Assembly: GCA_944385965.1 (NCBI GenBank)
Contig: CALWZG010000003.1
Span: 1-64,000, forward strand
Source: an uncultured Anaerotruncus sp.
Lineage (GTDB): Bacteria; Bacillota; Clostridia; Oscillospirales; Ruminococcaceae
Length of the DNA stretch: 64,000 nucleotides
Reading direction: 5' to 3'
In this document: piece by piece, positions 62,408 to 64,000 of the stretch
Layout of the letters: every line of letters begins with the position of its first letter
How positions within the stretch are numbered: the stretch's first letter is position 1
Made by a program: the position numbers and the translations under genes
Notes under the pieces: generated by a model
Told to the model about the DNA's origin: nothing
The model's input: the letters and a program-made list of their open reading frames with translations, nothing else
Databases searched by the model: none

Positions 62408-63538
62408 TTATGGAAAGTTTGGGGAGACTACATCGCACAGAGCCAGCCGCAGGAAGGTACCCATATCCCCCAGATAATCGGGGGTAAATCCTCTGAGCTG
62501 GAAAAAATCCTCTTTGGGAGGGTGAAGCGGGGAAGAAAGCAGCGCGCTGGTCCCCTGCCCGAAGGAAGAAGCCAGGCTGACCGAACCGCCCATCACCCCC
62601 ATGCAAGCCTTTACAATGGCCAGCCCCAATCCGCTGGTAAGGAATGGGTCCTCATCCTGGTGGTAAGAATAATATGGCTCAAAGATATGGGGCATAACCT
62701 CATTGGGGATTCCCCGGCCATGGTCCCGAATCTGAATAGAAACCAGGGTGTTTTCCTTTTGCAGGGAGACCTTCACCTGAACCCAATTTCCAGGCCGGGT
62801 AAACCGGATACTGTTGGAGAGAAGATTGATGAGCGCCAGGGAAAGTTTTTTCACATCGCAGGAAACCACCATGGAAAAAGAGGGGAGGGTGTATTCAAAC
62901 GGAATTTCCGCCTGCTCCAACAGGGGGGCACACTCCTCAAAAAACTCCCGTAAAAATTGAAAAAGCTCCACCTCCTGCTCCTGCAATGGAAACATACCGC
63001 CAGCCAGACGGGTGTAATAGGAAATCCACTCACAGTCCCGGAACAGGCGATAGGTGCTGGTATTGGCGGCATTGAGGGAAGCCTGTAAGACAGAGGTATT
63101 TTGCCCTTCCTGAGCCGCCAGATGCAGGGAAGAAAAGATGGTGGAAAGTTCCATGCGGTACCGGCTGTCAAAAGCGCAAAGCATCCGGGCGGCTCCTTTT
63201 GGAGAGCGGCTGGTGCCCAAATCCTGCTGCTCTGGAAGAATCAGATATCCACCACACTGAGGCAAACTGGTTAGAATAAAGCGGGACATGCCGGAGGTTT
63301 CAAGGGACAGTCGTCCGGTTGCTTGAATCTCTTCCTGGGCCTTTTCTGTGGAGAGGTCCTGCTCTTTGAATAACAGAAGAACACCGTCTGGAGCCGCCAG
63401 CAGAGGGCAGCAGGAAAGGGCGGCATCGTTTTTCCAAACCACCAGGAAAGCCTCATCCAAAACCGCTGCTGGAAGACCACAGCGGGTGTAAAGTTCCACA
63501 ATCTGATTGTAAAAAGAATCGCTTGCATGAAACTCCAT
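62408..63538 (-). CDS. Histidine-kinase-like protein lacking the phosphoacceptor His
   Basis: 376 aa, no membrane helix. A PAS-like N-terminus (15-110), a dimerisation-helix region (about 120-175) and a HATPase domain with N box LINLLSNSIRFT, G1 DHGRGIP and G2 GLGLAIVKACM. Where the phosphoacceptor HELKTP is expected the sequence reads RMELSTIFSS, so no His is present. The ATP site looks intact. It could be a phosphatase, an anti-sigma-type kinase, or a regulator. No response regulator is adjacent. Confidence 0.75.
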   Translation of the reverse strand: MEFHASDSFYNQIVELYTRCGLPAAVLDEAFLVVWKNDAALSCCPLLAAPDGVLLLFKEQDLSTEKAQEEIQATGRLSLETSGMSRFILTSLPQCGGYLILPEQQDLGTSRSPKGAARMLCAFDSRYRMELSTIFSSLHLAAQEGQNTSVLQASLNAANTSTYRLFRDCEWISYYTRLAGGMFPLQEQEVELFQFLREFFEECAPLLEQAEIPFEYTLPSFSMVVSCDVKKLSLALINLLSNSIRFTRPGNWVQVKVSLQKENTLVSIQIRDHGRGIPNEVMPHIFEPYYSYHQDEDPFLTSGLGLAIVKACMGVMGGSVSLASSFGQGTSALLSSPLHPPKEDFFQLRGFTPDYLGDMGTFLRLALCDVVSPNFP

Positions 63539-63633
63539 AGCCCAGCCTCCTTTCCGTAACAGCGCTTTGAGTAGTGTTCAGCGTAAAAAAAAGAATATAC
63601 AGCCTGCCAAAGTTTGGTTGGGAAACAACAAAA

Positions 63634-63684
63634 TTCGACAAAGTACGACAAAATCATTATACAGGATTCCTTGGATGTTTTCAA
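63634..63684 (-). promoter_or_regulatory. Promoter and repeat before the histidine-kinase-like gene
   Basis: On the - strand TTGAAA (63684-63679), 17 bases, TATAAT (63661-63656). Just downstream two CGACAAA direct repeats (+ strand, around 63635-63653, 11 bases apart) could be an operator. Confidence 0.7.
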
Positions 63685-63765
63685 TAAAAAGAAAGGTATA
63701 AACCCAGAAGGATTGAGAAAAATAAAGAAAATTGAATCCGTGTTGACAAATAATTGACAAACACC

Positions 63766-64000
<235 letters not shown>

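Overview
The window comes from a motile, Gram-positive anaerobe of the Clostridia, most likely an Oscillospiraceae/Ruminococcaceae-type gut bacterium. This is inferred from gene content and protein style, not from a search. Supporting signs are a complete basal body without P- and L-ring genes, the Gram-positive chemotaxis set (FliY with CheC-like domains, CheC, CheD, CheV), a class B sortase, CsrA, L-cysteine desulfidase under a sigma-54 promoter, and balanced base composition with AT-rich intergenic regions.

Region 1 (1-2891) holds the 3' part of a secreted cadherin-like repeat protein overlapping a sortase. Region 2 (2906-27883) is one long flagellar/chemotaxis block on the + strand: flgB, flgC, fliE, fliF, fliG, fliH, fliI, fliJ, fliK, flgD, a small flagellar operon protein, flgE, flbD, motA, motB, fliM, fliY, cheY, fliO, fliP, fliQ, fliR, flhB, flhA, the flagellar sigma factor, two rod/hook proteins, cheC and cheD. 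fliL, flhF and flhG are absent from the places they often occupy. Region 3 (27966-32529, - strand) is cheA-cheW-cheR-cheB.

Region 4 (32844-39466, + strand) is an apparent six-gene operon behind a sigma-28-like promoter: a FliK/YlqG-like protein, an FlhB C-terminal homologue, a VanY-type peptidase, a PilZ protein, a large FtsA/PilM-like ATPase-fold protein and a degenerate EAL-HDOD protein. Region 5 (39558-49462) holds a MotA-like cytoplasmic protein, a serine recombinase, and a - strand group made of a secreted Ig-like repeat protein, a catalytically dead P-type-ATPase-like membrane protein and CheV. It ends with a DUF342/FapA protein and a methyl-accepting chemotaxis protein. The dead P-type ATPase and its neighbours are the best candidate for an undescribed system.

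Region 6 (49862-64000) is mostly general metabolism. It contains a D,D-carboxypeptidase, a GNAT acetyltransferase, a sigma-54 activator, csrA, cysteine desulfidase with a clear -24/-12 promoter, and a metF-tlpA-CXXC peptide-4Fe4S operon. After these come a divergent CoaX-like protein with an ECF S-component, a VanZ-like protein, a DUF1846 protein, a histidine-kinase-like protein without a phosphoacceptor histidine, and the start of gap. No tRNA, rRNA, CRISPR array or insertion sequence was seen.
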